From CAZOOM01 sp964460795 (GTDB lineage: Bacteria > Omnitrophota > Omnitrophia > Omnitrophales > Aquincolibacteriaceae), in contig CAYWRU010000008.1 of NCBI GenBank assembly GCA_964460795.1, positions 17,811 through 81,810 on the forward strand: a stretch of 64,000 bases of DNA, given 5' to 3'. The translations under genes and the position numbers were made by a program. Below, in pieces: positions 8,925 through 17,549 of this stretch (position 1 is its first letter; each line of letters opens with the position of its first letter). The notes beneath the pieces were generated by a model. It saw only the letters and a list, made by a program, of their open reading frames with translations, did no database searches and was not told the origin of the DNA.

Positions 8925-9766
8925 AACTAAAGAAAGTTATAGCCGCTCCTGATGTTGTGTTTGGAGAACCGGATCAGTTCGTTTTTATTGGCGGACCTTG
9001 CGTGATTGAAAGTGAAGCCAGCGCGATGGGGCATGCGGAAAAAATCCTGAAGATTTCCCGGGATCTCAAGCTGCCCTATGTTTTTAAGGCCAGCTACGAC
9101 AAGGCAAATCGTTCTTCGTACGCCTCCTTTCGGGGCCCGGGAATCGAAGAAGGGCTTAAAATTCTTGCTAAGATAAAAAAAACGTTTGGAATCCCGGTGC
9201 TGAGTGATGTGCACTCGGAGGAGCAGATTGAGCGAGCCGGAGAGGTGCTCGATATTTTGCAGATTCCTGCATTTCTATGCCGTCAGACCGATCTCCTGGT
9301 GGCCGCGGCTAAGACCGGAAAAATTGTGAATGTTAAAAAAGGACAATTCCTTTCTCCGTGGGATGCGGAAAATATTGTGGCGAAACTGCGTGAAGCGGGT
9401 ACGAAAAAAATTCTTCTAACCGAGCGCGGTGCCTCGTTTGGATATCGGAATCTGGTCAGCGATTTTCGCTCCATCCCTGTGATGCGTGGATTTGGAGTGC
9501 CGGTGGTGTTTGATGCCACGCATTCGGTTCAGCTTCCCGGTGGGCAGGGAGCATCCTCCGGTGGTATGGCGGAATTTATTCCTGTCTTGGCGCGCTGCGG
9601 TATTGTGGCAGGCGCGGACGGCATTTTTATGGAGGTTCACGAGAATCCTGCAAAAGCTCTTTCCGACGGTCCTAATAATCTGCCCCTTTCCAAACTCAAA
9701 GATCTCCTCGAAATGCTGATGGATCTCAAGCGAGTGATGGTTTCCCGAAGCGAAATTTTAGTATGA
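8921..9766 (+). CDS. kdsA: 3-deoxy-8-phosphooctulonate synthase (Kdo-8-phosphate synthase)
   Basis: Condenses arabinose 5-phosphate with phosphoenolpyruvate to Kdo 8-phosphate. 281 residues, TIM barrel. GTG start overlaps the pyrG stop (GTGA). The early motif GGPCVIESE has the cysteine that marks metal-dependent class II enzymes (class I has Asn here). Other ligands look intact: His in DATHSVQLPGG, Glu in FMEVHENP, Asp in LSDGPN. It is followed by a 4-base overlap with kdsD, which makes its arabinose 5-phosphate. Confidence 0.95.
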   Translation: MKLKKVIAAPDVVFGEPDQFVFIGGPCVIESEASAMGHAEKILKISRDLKLPYVFKASYDKANRSSYASFRGPGIEEGLKILAKIKKTFGIPVLSDVHSEEQIERAGEVLDILQIPAFLCRQTDLLVAAAKTGKIVNVKKGQFLSPWDAENIVAKLREAGTKKILLTERGASFGYRNLVSDFRSIPVMRGFGVPVVFDATHSVQLPGGQGASSGGMAEFIPVLARCGIVAGADGIFMEVHENPAKALSDGPNNLPLSKLKDLLEMLMDLKRVMVSRSEILV

Positions 9767-10731
9767 AAAAATCCATTCTGAAAACCGCACAGGATATTCT
9801 AAAAATTGAAGCAGATGCGATTCGCGCTTTGACGCGCGGGATCGGGAAAGAATTTTTGCAGGCCGTGGATTTGATGTACCGATGCGAGGGGCGTGTGATT
9901 GTCACGGGAATGGGGAAACCTGGATTTATTGCTCGAAAAATTTCAGCGACCCTGGCATCCACCGGAACACCCAGTCATTTTCTTCATCCGGCCGAAGCGG
10001 CTCACGGAGATTTGGGCATGGTGACGGATCGCGATATCGTGATTGCAATTTCGCAAAGCGGTGAGACGGAAGAAATTCTTAGATTGATTGAAGGGATTAA
10101 AAAAACGCGTGCCCCGCTGATTGCTATGACGAGTAGTCGGCGTTCAACCTTGGCGCGGCAAGCGGATCTGATACTGGATCTGGGCGTGAACCGGGAAGCG
10201 TGTCCGCTCAATCTCGCTCCTTCTGCCTCTACGACGGCCTCGCTGGCTATGGGAGATGCATTGGCGTTGTCGTTGCTGGTCAAAAAAGGATTTAAAGAAG
10301 AGGATTTTGCCACGCTTCATCCCGGAGGAAGTCTTGGCCGCAAACTTCTGAAGGTTCGGGATCTCATGCGGACCGGAAAAGAAAATCCGCTGGTTCGGGA
10401 AGAAACGCCGGTGCGTGAGGCGCTGCTTAAAATTACAGGATCCCGCGCAGGGAGCTGTTCCATTATTGATGCCAAGAAAAAATTGGTGGGTATTTTTACC
10501 GATGGAGATCTCCGGCGAAATCTTCGGAAGCAAGGCGCATCCATTCTTTCCAAGAAAGTGATGGAATTCGCCACGCTTCACCCCGTGAGTGTGGATCAGG
10601 ATCGGCTGGCGACCGAGGCTTTGAATATAATCAAGACGCGCCGCATTGACGAACTTCCGGTGGTGGATCAACAGGGCCGGGCGGTCGGACTCTTGGATAT
10701 TCAAGATCTTTTAAGGGCGGGTTTCGCTTAA
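9763..10731 (+). CDS. kdsD: Arabinose-5-phosphate isomerase (KpsF/GutQ family)
   Basis: Isomerises ribulose 5-phosphate to arabinose 5-phosphate, the first step to Kdo. 322 residues: SIS domain (about 1-190; VTGMGKPGFIARKISATLAS, AISQSGETEEIL, HPGGSLGRKLL) followed by two CBS domains (about 200-320), the usual KdsD layout. ATG overlaps the kdsA stop. Position within the Kdo operon supports KdsD rather than GutQ. Confidence 0.94.
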   Translation: MKKSILKTAQDILKIEADAIRALTRGIGKEFLQAVDLMYRCEGRVIVTGMGKPGFIARKISATLASTGTPSHFLHPAEAAHGDLGMVTDRDIVIAISQSGETEEILRLIEGIKKTRAPLIAMTSSRRSTLARQADLILDLGVNREACPLNLAPSASTTASLAMGDALALSLLVKKGFKEEDFATLHPGGSLGRKLLKVRDLMRTGKENPLVREETPVREALLKITGSRAGSCSIIDAKKKLVGIFTDGDLRRNLRKQGASILSKKVMEFATLHPVSVDQDRLATEALNIIKTRRIDELPVVDQQGRAVGLLDIQDLLRAGFA

Positions 10732-11682
10732 GTGGCTAAGCATCGCTGGTATCGTTATCCGCTCTATCTTGTTTTTCGCGGTCTGGCAGCCGCTTTGGGC
10801 ATTTTGCCGCGGCGGGTTCTTTTGATTTTGTCATTTGGAATTGCTGAGATTGCCTATTGGGTGGTGACTCGGCAGCGCCGCATGATGTTGGAAAACCTTC
10901 GAAGCGTTTACGGACGAGAAAAGTCAGAAGCTGAAATTCGGAAAATGGCCCGCGGTGTTTTTCGCACGGCTGCACTGAATGGGGCGGACATCCTGGGATT
11001 TCACAAGCTGACGGGTGAGAAGATCCGGAAGTTTTGCGACATTGAGGAAATGCTCCGGGTATATAATCAGCTTTTGGCCGAAGGCAAGGGCGTTCTTTCG
11101 ATCACAGCCCACCTGGGCAATTGGGAGTTTCTAGCAGCGGCTGTTTTTATGAATGGAATTCCTGGCGGCGTGGTGGGGCGCAAGATTTATTTTGAACCCT
11201 ACAATGATTGGATTGCTGCGATTCGGAAATCAGTCAATACCGATACTTTGTTCAGGGAAAACGCGGTTCGGGGAGTTTTGCGGCGGCTTGCGGCTGGCGA
11301 AGTAATCGGAATTTTGCCGGATCAGGACATCGATAGTTTAAGCGGCATCTTTGTAAATTATTTTGGCCGGCCGGCCCACACTCCGGATTCACCGGTCCGG
11401 ATTGCGATGAAGACCGGGGCTCCGATGCTGATTAATTTTTTAGTCCATGAGTCCTGGGACCGCTACCGGTGGGTGAATGGCGGAGTGATTCGGCCTTCGG
11501 AGTCGAAGGACCGGAGTGACGCCGCGGTTCGCCGTTACACAGAAGCCATGGCTGCCGCGTTTGAGGTTGCCATTCGAAAATATCCTGAGCAATGGATGTG
11601 GATGCACAATCGTTGGAAGACACAACCGGTTCAAGGAACTGTTCATCAAGAAACTGAAAAAGCAGCGGGGCATTCAATATGA
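10732..11682 (+). CDS. Lipid A biosynthesis acyltransferase (LpxL/HtrB family)
   Basis: Transfers a secondary acyl chain to Kdo2-lipid A at the inner membrane. 316 residues with a GTG start directly abutting the kdsD stop and one N-terminal hydrophobic segment. The HX4E catalytic motif is present as HLGNWE near residue 127, and a second conserved block, GILPDQDIDSLSGIFVNYFG, resembles the family's DQ...FFG region. C-terminal YPEQWMWMHNRWK is typical (EQWxWxHxR). A paralogue lies at 39238-40152 on the other strand; which of them acts first or on which position is unknown. Confidence 0.9.
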   Translation: MAKHRWYRYPLYLVFRGLAAALGILPRRVLLILSFGIAEIAYWVVTRQRRMMLENLRSVYGREKSEAEIRKMARGVFRTAALNGADILGFHKLTGEKIRKFCDIEEMLRVYNQLLAEGKGVLSITAHLGNWEFLAAAVFMNGIPGGVVGRKIYFEPYNDWIAAIRKSVNTDTLFRENAVRGVLRRLAAGEVIGILPDQDIDSLSGIFVNYFGRPAHTPDSPVRIAMKTGAPMLINFLVHESWDRYRWVNGGVIRPSESKDRSDAAVRRYTEAMAAAFEVAIRKYPEQWMWMHNRWKTQPVQGTVHQETEKAAGHSI

Positions 11683-12557
11683 AACGGATTATCTTAGCAG
11701 TGTTGGGATTCATCCTTCTCTATTTTGGAGTGGTGCAGCTTCAAATCGTCTGGGTCAGACATAAAGCAGCTTCAAGTCAAGCCCTGGAGTCAGGTGAGCG
11801 CGCGGATCACACGGTTCGTGTCTTCACTTTTTCAAAATATAATTCAAGTGGCGGTAAAGAAATTGAGATTGAAGGCGACACTGCAAATTTGCTAGATGAA
11901 GTGGTTTTGCTTTCTAATGTAATGGCCAAGGCCTATGCCGAAGAAGTTGCGGTCACGATTACTTCAGATCAAGGAAAGTATAGAAAAAACGCGAACCAGG
12001 TAGATCTTGAAAAAAATGTAGTGGCTACGACCGATAATGGGACGCGTCTTCTGACAGAGATGCTCATCATCCATCCGAGTGAGCGGACCATGGAGACGCA
12101 GCTTCAGGCTCAGGTCAAAAAAGATAATATCGATATCGAGGGGCTCGGCGCAGCCGGGGATACCAATCTCAAAAAAGTTCAATTTAAGAAAAATGTTACG
12201 GTGGTGATTCAGGACACTCAGGATAAAGCCAAAAAGCCCACGGTCATTACCTGCGACGGGCCGCTCGTCATTGATTATGAAAAAAACATCGCGCACTTTA
12301 AAAAGAACGTTATTGCCAAAGATGACCGGGGAACCCTCAAGGCTGATTTAATGGATGTGTACTACAACCGTATCAGCCGCAAGGTTTCCAAGATTGTGGC
12401 GCTGCACAATGTGGTGATTGAGAATCCTGACGGTAATACGACCTACAGCGAAAGCGTGATTTATCTTGCGGAAGAAGGACGGGTGATTTTGGGCGGTGAT
12501 ACCGAAGCTTTGTACTATGACGATGCAAAATTTAACAAAGAGGACTATGCCATCTAA
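11679..12557 (+). CDS. lptC: LptC-like LPS transport protein with an LptA-like C-terminal half
   Basis: Bitopic protein of the LPS transport bridge. 292 residues, against about 190 for E. coli LptC. Residues 4-22 form a single membrane anchor; about 50-150 are LptC-like beta-jellyroll sequence (VTITSDQGKYRKNANQVDLEKNV style); residues 190-285 contain another OstA/LptA-like stretch (CDGPLVIDYEKNIAHFKKNV, then VYYNRISRKVSKIVALHNV). No separate lptA lies between this gene and lptB, so the two jellyroll parts are probably fused. ATG overlaps the acyltransferase stop. Confidence 0.8.
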   Translation: MKRIILAVLGFILLYFGVVQLQIVWVRHKAASSQALESGERADHTVRVFTFSKYNSSGGKEIEIEGDTANLLDEVVLLSNVMAKAYAEEVAVTITSDQGKYRKNANQVDLEKNVVATTDNGTRLLTEMLIIHPSERTMETQLQAQVKKDNIDIEGLGAAGDTNLKKVQFKKNVTVVIQDTQDKAKKPTVITCDGPLVIDYEKNIAHFKKNVIAKDDRGTLKADLMDVYYNRISRKVSKIVALHNVVIENPDGNTTYSESVIYLAEEGRVILGGDTEALYYDDAKFNKEDYAI

Positions 12558-13282
12558 TGCACCTTCTAGAAACGAAACAGCTTGTCAAAAGTTATAAAGG
12601 CCGGACCGTGGTCAATCAGGTCAGTATCAATGTTTCCCGCGGAGAAATTGTGGGACTGCTTGGGCCGAATGGCGCCGGGAAAACCACGTCGTTTTATATG
12701 GTCGTAGGCGTGATTCAGCCCGAATCCGGGCGAATTTTGTTTCGCGGCGAAGACATTACCGAGCTTCCCATGTATCAGCGGGCGCGTTTAGGCATTGGGT
12801 ATCTTTCACAGGAGCCGTCTATTTTTAGAAAGCTGACTGTGGAAGAAAATGTGATGGCGGTTTTGGAAACGCTGGATATTCCGCAGACGGAGCGCGATCG
12901 GCGGCTGGTGCAGCTTTTAAATGAGCTCGACATTGCGTATCTGGCTAAGAGTAAGGCTTACACACTTTCCGGAGGAGAGCGGCGGCGCTTAGAAATTACC
13001 CGAGCACTGGTCACCAATCCTTCTTTGATTCTCCTCGATGAACCTTTTAGCGGCGTGGATCCGATTGCGGTGTTCGAAGTCCAAAAAATTCTGCAAAAAC
13101 TCAAAAACCAGGGCCTTAGCATTCTTTTGACGGACCACAGTGTGCGGGAAACTCTTGCGATTACGGATCGCGCCTACATTCTGTGCGAAGGGAAGATCGA
13201 AGCTTCAGGTACCTCCGAATATTTGGCGTCGGACCCTAAGGCCCGCGAGATTTATTTGGGTGAAAAATTTACTTTAGCGTAG
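12557..13282 (+). CDS. lptB: LPS export ABC transporter ATP-binding protein
   Basis: ATPase of the LptB2FG complex that extracts LPS from the inner membrane. 241 residues. Walker A GPNGAGKTT near residue 37, Q-loop GIGYLSQEPSIFRKLTVEEN, signature LSGGERRRLEI, Walker B LILLDEPFSGVDP, switch His in LLTDHSVRE. Begins on the last base of the lptC stop. The membrane subunits LptF and LptG are not in the window. Confidence 0.96.
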   Translation: MHLLETKQLVKSYKGRTVVNQVSINVSRGEIVGLLGPNGAGKTTSFYMVVGVIQPESGRILFRGEDITELPMYQRARLGIGYLSQEPSIFRKLTVEENVMAVLETLDIPQTERDRRLVQLLNELDIAYLAKSKAYTLSGGERRRLEITRALVTNPSLILLDEPFSGVDPIAVFEVQKILQKLKNQGLSILLTDHSVRETLAITDRAYILCEGKIEASGTSEYLASDPKAREIYLGEKFTLA

Positions 13283-13298
13283 CAAGGAAGGATGAACT

Positions 13299-13685
13299 AT
13301 GAAAATTCGTGTGACAGCAAAAAAACTGACGGTGACGGACGGAATCCGGACGCATTTGGAAGAAAAACTCAGCCGCTATGATAAATTCGCATCCCGGCTT
13401 GTGGAGTCCCATGTAATTCTGAAAAAAGAAAAATATTATTATGAGACCGAAATCACGCTTCTCGCAAAACACTTTAAGGCTTTTGGAGAAGGGAAGAGCA
13501 AGGATAATGTTTTTAAGGCGATTGATCAGGCTGCGGAGCGCGTTGAAAAACAGCTGTTAAAGTACCGTGAAAAACTCAAGGATCATAGAATCCCGGGAGC
13601 GGCCAAGGCTGCGTCCGGATCAGGATCCAGAAAAATTTCAGTTGCAGAACTTTTAGGCGGGGCAGAAGAAGAGGAGGACCGCTGA
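13299..13685 (+). CDS. hpf: Ribosome hibernation-promoting factor (HPF/YfiA family)
   Basis: Binds the 30S A/P-site region and inactivates ribosomes in slow growth. 128 residues: the S30AE domain at about 1-100 (MKIRVTAKKLTVTDGIRTHL...) followed by a short 28-residue tail that is too brief to be the dimerising domain of long HPF. RBS AAGGAAGGA precedes the ATG. In proteobacteria rpoN sits between lptB and hpf; here they are separated by only 16 bases and rpoN is absent. Confidence 0.9.
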   Translation: MKIRVTAKKLTVTDGIRTHLEEKLSRYDKFASRLVESHVILKKEKYYYETEITLLAKHFKAFGEGKSKDNVFKAIDQAAERVEKQLLKYREKLKDHRIPGAAKAASGSGSRKISVAELLGGAEEEEDR

Positions 13686-13753
13686 TCAAAGGAATGCGTA
13701 TCGTCAAATAGTGTTTTAGAATTCATCATCAAGAAGGTGGAGGTGTGAAGGTT

Positions 13754-14218
13754 ATGAAGATCTCGGAATTTTTGGATAAAAAGGGGATTAAGATCGGATT
13801 TGAATCCGTGGAAAAAGCGGATGCTATTTCCGAACTTGTGGATCTCCTGGCCACGGTGAAAGACATTGGAGACAAGAAAAGTATTATGAAGTCTCTGATG
13901 GAGCGCGAATCGCTCGGTTCTACCGGGATTGGTCAGGGAATCGCGATTCCTCACGGAAAAACAGATCGCGTGGGAGAACTCGTGGCTGTCCTCGGGATTT
14001 CTGCCAAGGGCGTTAATTTTGAAGCGCTGGACGGGGAAAGCGTCCATATCCTTTTTCTTTTAGTGGCACCCAAAGATTCTGCGGGGCCGCATCTGAAAGC
14101 CTTGGCTCAGATTTCCAGAATTTTGCGGGACAGTTATTTTTGTCAGCTGCTTCGGCGCTGCAAAACCGCGGAAGAAGTTTATGAGCTCATTCACCGGGAA
14201 GAAGAGAAGAAACAATAA
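13754..14218 (+). CDS. ptsN: PTS IIA-type nitrogen regulatory protein
   Basis: Phosphocarrier EIIA of the fructose/Ntr type. The phospho-accepting His is in GIAIPHGK near residue 67, within a complete PTS EIIA-2 domain of about 150 residues. Two starts are possible: GTG 13745 and ATG 13754. The strong RBS AAGGTGGAGG ends at 13743, too close to the GTG but ideal for the ATG, so I use 13754. It neighbours HPr and enzyme I but no EIIB/EIIC, which points to regulation rather than sugar uptake. Confidence 0.9.
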   Translation: MKISEFLDKKGIKIGFESVEKADAISELVDLLATVKDIGDKKSIMKSLMERESLGSTGIGQGIAIPHGKTDRVGELVAVLGISAKGVNFEALDGESVHILFLLVAPKDSAGPHLKALAQISRILRDSYFCQLLRRCKTAEEVYELIHREEEKKQ

Positions 14219-14231
14219 TTTGGACCTCCCT

Positions 14232-15491
14232 ATGCAATTCTTTAAGTGGCTCTACCCAGGAATCGGAATCAAACGCTGGATCATCCTCTGTGTGGCGGGT
14301 CTGGGTTTGATTGTGCTCGTGGCGCTTGTGGCGATCAAGAGCATTTCAGAGATAAGCATCCTCTTGGCTGCACTGGCCATGGCGGCGCTGATTTTCGGAA
14401 TTTTTCTGGTGTACATGGCCATTAAAAACATGGTGAGAATCTTCATCCGCGCGCTTATGCCTCTTCACCGCGAAGGTCCTCTGGTGGATATTGTGGTGCA
14501 GCGGCGTCAAAATGATCACTTGCTCCGAGGGCCGCGTGTCGTGGCGATCGGAGGCGGAACAGGGCTGAGCACTCTTTTGAGCGGCATTCGTTCCTTTACG
14601 AGCAACATCACCGCCATTGTGACGGTGACGGATACCGGGGGAAGTTCAGGACGGCTTCGGGATGAAATGGACATGATTCCTCCCGGAGATATTCGAAACT
14701 GCCTGGTGGCGCTGGCCGATGCCGGACCGCTCATTCGGGATCTTTTTCAGTACCGATTTGAAGACGGAGAAGGGCTCAAAGGCCACAGTTTTGGAAATCT
14801 TTTTATCACGGCCCTTTCCAAAGTCACGGGAGATTTTGAAAAGGCCATTGCCGAATCCAGCAAAGTGCTGGCGATCCGCGGCCGCGTGATTCCTTCCACT
14901 TTAGAAAAAGTCACGCTGGTGGGAGAGTTTGAAGATGGGACTATTGTGGAAGGTGAAACTCATATTACCGATATTCATAAAAAATTGCGCAATATCCGCT
15001 TGAAGCCTGAAAATTGTAAAGCCCACTCGGAAGTCTTGGACGCCATTGAAAATGCAGAAATGATTATTTTAGGGCCCGGCAGTTTATATACCAGCATTCT
15101 TCCTAATTTATTGATTGAAGATTTATGCCGCGCGCTTTTGAAATCTGACGCGTACAAAGCGTATGTGCTCAATGTCATGACACAGCCGGGGGAAACCGAC
15201 GGCTACAGCGCTTGGGATCATCTGCGTTCGCTTGTGGAGCATACGGATCCGCGCATTGTGGATGTGTGTTTTGCCAACAAGGGGTTGATTCCTGACGGCC
15301 TTATCCGCAAGTATGGTGAACAGGGTGCGGAGCGGGTCAATATGGATTTAGACAGGATTCGGGAAAAAGGTTACGAAGTTGTAGAGGGAAGTTTTCTTCA
15401 GCTGGATGGTCAAATCCGCCACGATGGCGAGGGGCTGGCCCGGCTGATTTTTGAACATTTTGAAGAACGGACTAAGGCAGTGAAGGTATGA
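14232..15491 (+). CDS. yvcK: YvcK/CofD-like UDP-GlcNAc-binding protein with N-terminal membrane segments
   Basis: Gluconeogenesis-factor family (YvcK), linked in Bacillus to growth on gluconeogenic carbon and to cell-wall precursor use; binds UDP-sugars. About 420 residues. Residues about 15-60 form two hydrophobic helices, so this version is membrane anchored; the CofD-like domain then opens with VVAIGGGTGLSTLLSGI, continues with TDTGGSSGRLRDE and GDIRNCLVAL, and has GPGSLYTSILPNLL. ATG 14232 is chosen because the upstream ATG 14181 lies inside ptsN; no good RBS is visible for either. The stop overlaps the HPr start. Confidence 0.85.
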   Translation: MQFFKWLYPGIGIKRWIILCVAGLGLIVLVALVAIKSISEISILLAALAMAALIFGIFLVYMAIKNMVRIFIRALMPLHREGPLVDIVVQRRQNDHLLRGPRVVAIGGGTGLSTLLSGIRSFTSNITAIVTVTDTGGSSGRLRDEMDMIPPGDIRNCLVALADAGPLIRDLFQYRFEDGEGLKGHSFGNLFITALSKVTGDFEKAIAESSKVLAIRGRVIPSTLEKVTLVGEFEDGTIVEGETHITDIHKKLRNIRLKPENCKAHSEVLDAIENAEMIILGPGSLYTSILPNLLIEDLCRALLKSDAYKAYVLNVMTQPGETDGYSAWDHLRSLVEHTDPRIVDVCFANKGLIPDGLIRKYGEQGAERVNMDLDRIREKGYEVVEGSFLQLDGQIRHDGEGLARLIFEHFEERTKAVKV

Positions 15492-15784
15492 GTGGATCTG
15501 GAAAGTCTCATCCCAAAGGACTGACGAAAAAATTTGTCATTTGTAATAAATCCGGACTTCACGCGCGGCCGGCCGCACTTTTTGTGCAAACGGCGAACCA
15601 ATTCAAGTGTTCTGTGGAAGTCCAGAAGGATCATGAAAAGGTAGACGGAAAATCAATCATGGGAATTATGATTCTGGCCGCCGGAGTGGATTCGGAAATT
15701 GTGGTCCGGACCATGGGCCCGGACGCTAAAGATGCTATGGATGCAATCGAGCGGCTGATTGCCAGCAATTTTGGAGAAAAATAA
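15488..15784 (+). CDS. ptsH: HPr family phosphocarrier protein
   Basis: Relays phosphate from enzyme I to EIIA. 98 residues, with an N-terminal extension of about ten residues relative to standard HPr. Active-site His in SGLHARPAALF near residue 25; the regulatory-serine region reads GKSIMGIM, so a Ser46 equivalent is kept and HPr-kinase control remains possible, though no hprK is seen here. ATGA overlap with yvcK and eight bases to enzyme I indicate one transcript. Confidence 0.93.
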   Translation: MSGSGKSHPKGLTKKFVICNKSGLHARPAALFVQTANQFKCSVEVQKDHEKVDGKSIMGIMILAAGVDSEIVVRTMGPDAKDAMDAIERLIASNFGEK

Positions 15785-15791
15785 AACAATC

Positions 15792-17537
15792 ATGGAAACA
15801 CTGAAGGGAATTCCGGTATCTCCGGGCGTGGCTATTGGAAGGGCTTCGGTTTTTATATCCGAAGACTACTTCAATGTGCCTTCGCGCGCCATTATTGCGG
15901 AGCAGGTTCCTCGTGAAATTGCGCGTTTTGAAGACGCGCTCACTCAGACGCGGGCAGAAATCCTTGGGATTCGTAAAAAAATATCCAGCCAAATCGGCCG
16001 TGAAAATTCAGACATTTTTAACGCGCATCTCATGATCCTGGAAGACCGGACCCTGATCGAAGATGTGTTCTCCCTTATTAAGGAGCGTTTGGTCAATAGT
16101 GAATATGCCTTTACCGTGGTGATGCAGCGCTATTTTACGGCCTTTGCACAAATTGATGACGAGTATCTGCGGGAGCGTGTGGCGGACATTAAAGATATCG
16201 GCCGGCGTCTTCTCAAAAATCTTTTTGGTGAAAAACACGAGCATTTAGATCTAAAAGAAAATCGCGTGATTGTGGCCCATGACCTTTCGCCTTCTGATAC
16301 CGCCACAATTGATAAAAATAAATTGCTCGCCATTGTGGCGGAAGTGGGCGGTCCGACCTCGCACATGGCCATTCTCAGCCGTTCCATGGAAATTCCGGCC
16401 GTGGTGGGAACGGATGGAGCCACGCTCAAAATTCAGTCCAGCGACACGGTGATTGTCGACGGAACGCATGGTCTTGTCATTATCAATCCGGATGCGGCTA
16501 CGATTGAAGAGTATACCCAGCGCGGCTACCGGATCACAGAACAGATCACGGCCCTCGATAAACTGCGCGATCTTCCGGCTGAAACCAAAGATGGCCGGCG
16601 GATTTCCTTGGCTGCCAATATCGAATTTCATGATGAGATTCCTTCTGTTATCTCTCATGGCGCGGATGGGATTGGTCTGTACCGTACAGAATATTTTTAT
16701 ATGAATCGAACCGATCTTCCGACCGAGGAAGAACAGTACCGGGCCTACAAACAAGTGGCAGATCAGATGAGTGGGCGCTCTGTGATTGTTCGGACTCTGG
16801 ATCTTGGCGGGGATAAATTTTTGTCTTCATTGGATGTGCCGCATGAAATGAATCCCTTTTTGGGATGGCGCGCTATCCGTTTTTGTCTGACGCGTGTGGA
16901 TATTTTTAAGGTGCAGCTCCGCGCGATTTTAAGAGCGAGCACGCTCCGCAATCTTAAAGTGATGTATCCCATGATTTCCAATGTCGAGGAAGTACGTAAA
17001 GCGAATCTAATTTTAAATGAATGTAAAAGGGAGCTTGAAAAAGAAGGTTATGATTTTGACTCCAACATTGAAGTCGGAGCCATGATCGAAATCCCTTCCG
17101 CTGTATTGATCAGCGATATCCTGGCCCAGGAAGTAAATTTTTTCTCCATCGGCAGCAATGATTTGATCCAGTACACGCTTGCGGTCGACCGGGTAAACGA
17201 AAAAATTGCTTATCTTTATGAACCCACGCATCCCGCAATTTTAAAATTGATCAAACAAGTGATTGACAATGGGCATCGGTTCCAGCGATGGGTGGGCTGC
17301 TGCGGAGAAATGGCCGCGGATCCAGCGTTGGCGCTGCTCCTTTTAGGACTGGGGATTGACGAAATCAGCGTGAGTCCGTTTATTTTACCGAAGGTCAAAA
17401 AGACCATCCGTTCTGTGGATTATGAACAGGCGCGCCGCATTGCGGAAACGGCCATCACATTTCAGACCGGGGATGAGATTCGAAATTATTTAACTGAGCA
17501 AATCAAGTTGATTGCTCCTGACCTTTTGGACGATTGA
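15792..17537 (+). CDS. ptsI: Phosphoenolpyruvate-protein phosphotransferase (enzyme I)
   Basis: Autophosphorylates from PEP and passes phosphate to HPr. About 581 residues. Domains: N-terminal HPr-binding part, phosphohistidine domain with GGPTSHMAIL (His near residue 191), and C-terminal PEP-binding barrel with IGLYRTEYFYM, GSNDLIQYTLAVDR and the catalytic Cys in VGCCGEMA. ATG 15792 is preferred over an upstream TTG at 15759 because it starts the protein at the normal METLKGIPVSPGVAIG. Usual length for EI. Confidence 0.95.
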   Translation: METLKGIPVSPGVAIGRASVFISEDYFNVPSRAIIAEQVPREIARFEDALTQTRAEILGIRKKISSQIGRENSDIFNAHLMILEDRTLIEDVFSLIKERLVNSEYAFTVVMQRYFTAFAQIDDEYLRERVADIKDIGRRLLKNLFGEKHEHLDLKENRVIVAHDLSPSDTATIDKNKLLAIVAEVGGPTSHMAILSRSMEIPAVVGTDGATLKIQSSDTVIVDGTHGLVIINPDAATIEEYTQRGYRITEQITALDKLRDLPAETKDGRRISLAANIEFHDEIPSVISHGADGIGLYRTEYFYMNRTDLPTEEEQYRAYKQVADQMSGRSVIVRTLDLGGDKFLSSLDVPHEMNPFLGWRAIRFCLTRVDIFKVQLRAILRASTLRNLKVMYPMISNVEEVRKANLILNECKRELEKEGYDFDSNIEVGAMIEIPSAVLISDILAQEVNFFSIGSNDLIQYTLAVDRVNEKIAYLYEPTHPAILKLIKQVIDNGHRFQRWVGCCGEMAADPALALLLLGLGIDEISVSPFILPKVKKTIRSVDYEQARRIAETAITFQTGDEIRNYLTEQIKLIAPDLLDD

Positions 17538-17549
17538 GGAGCTAAGGTC

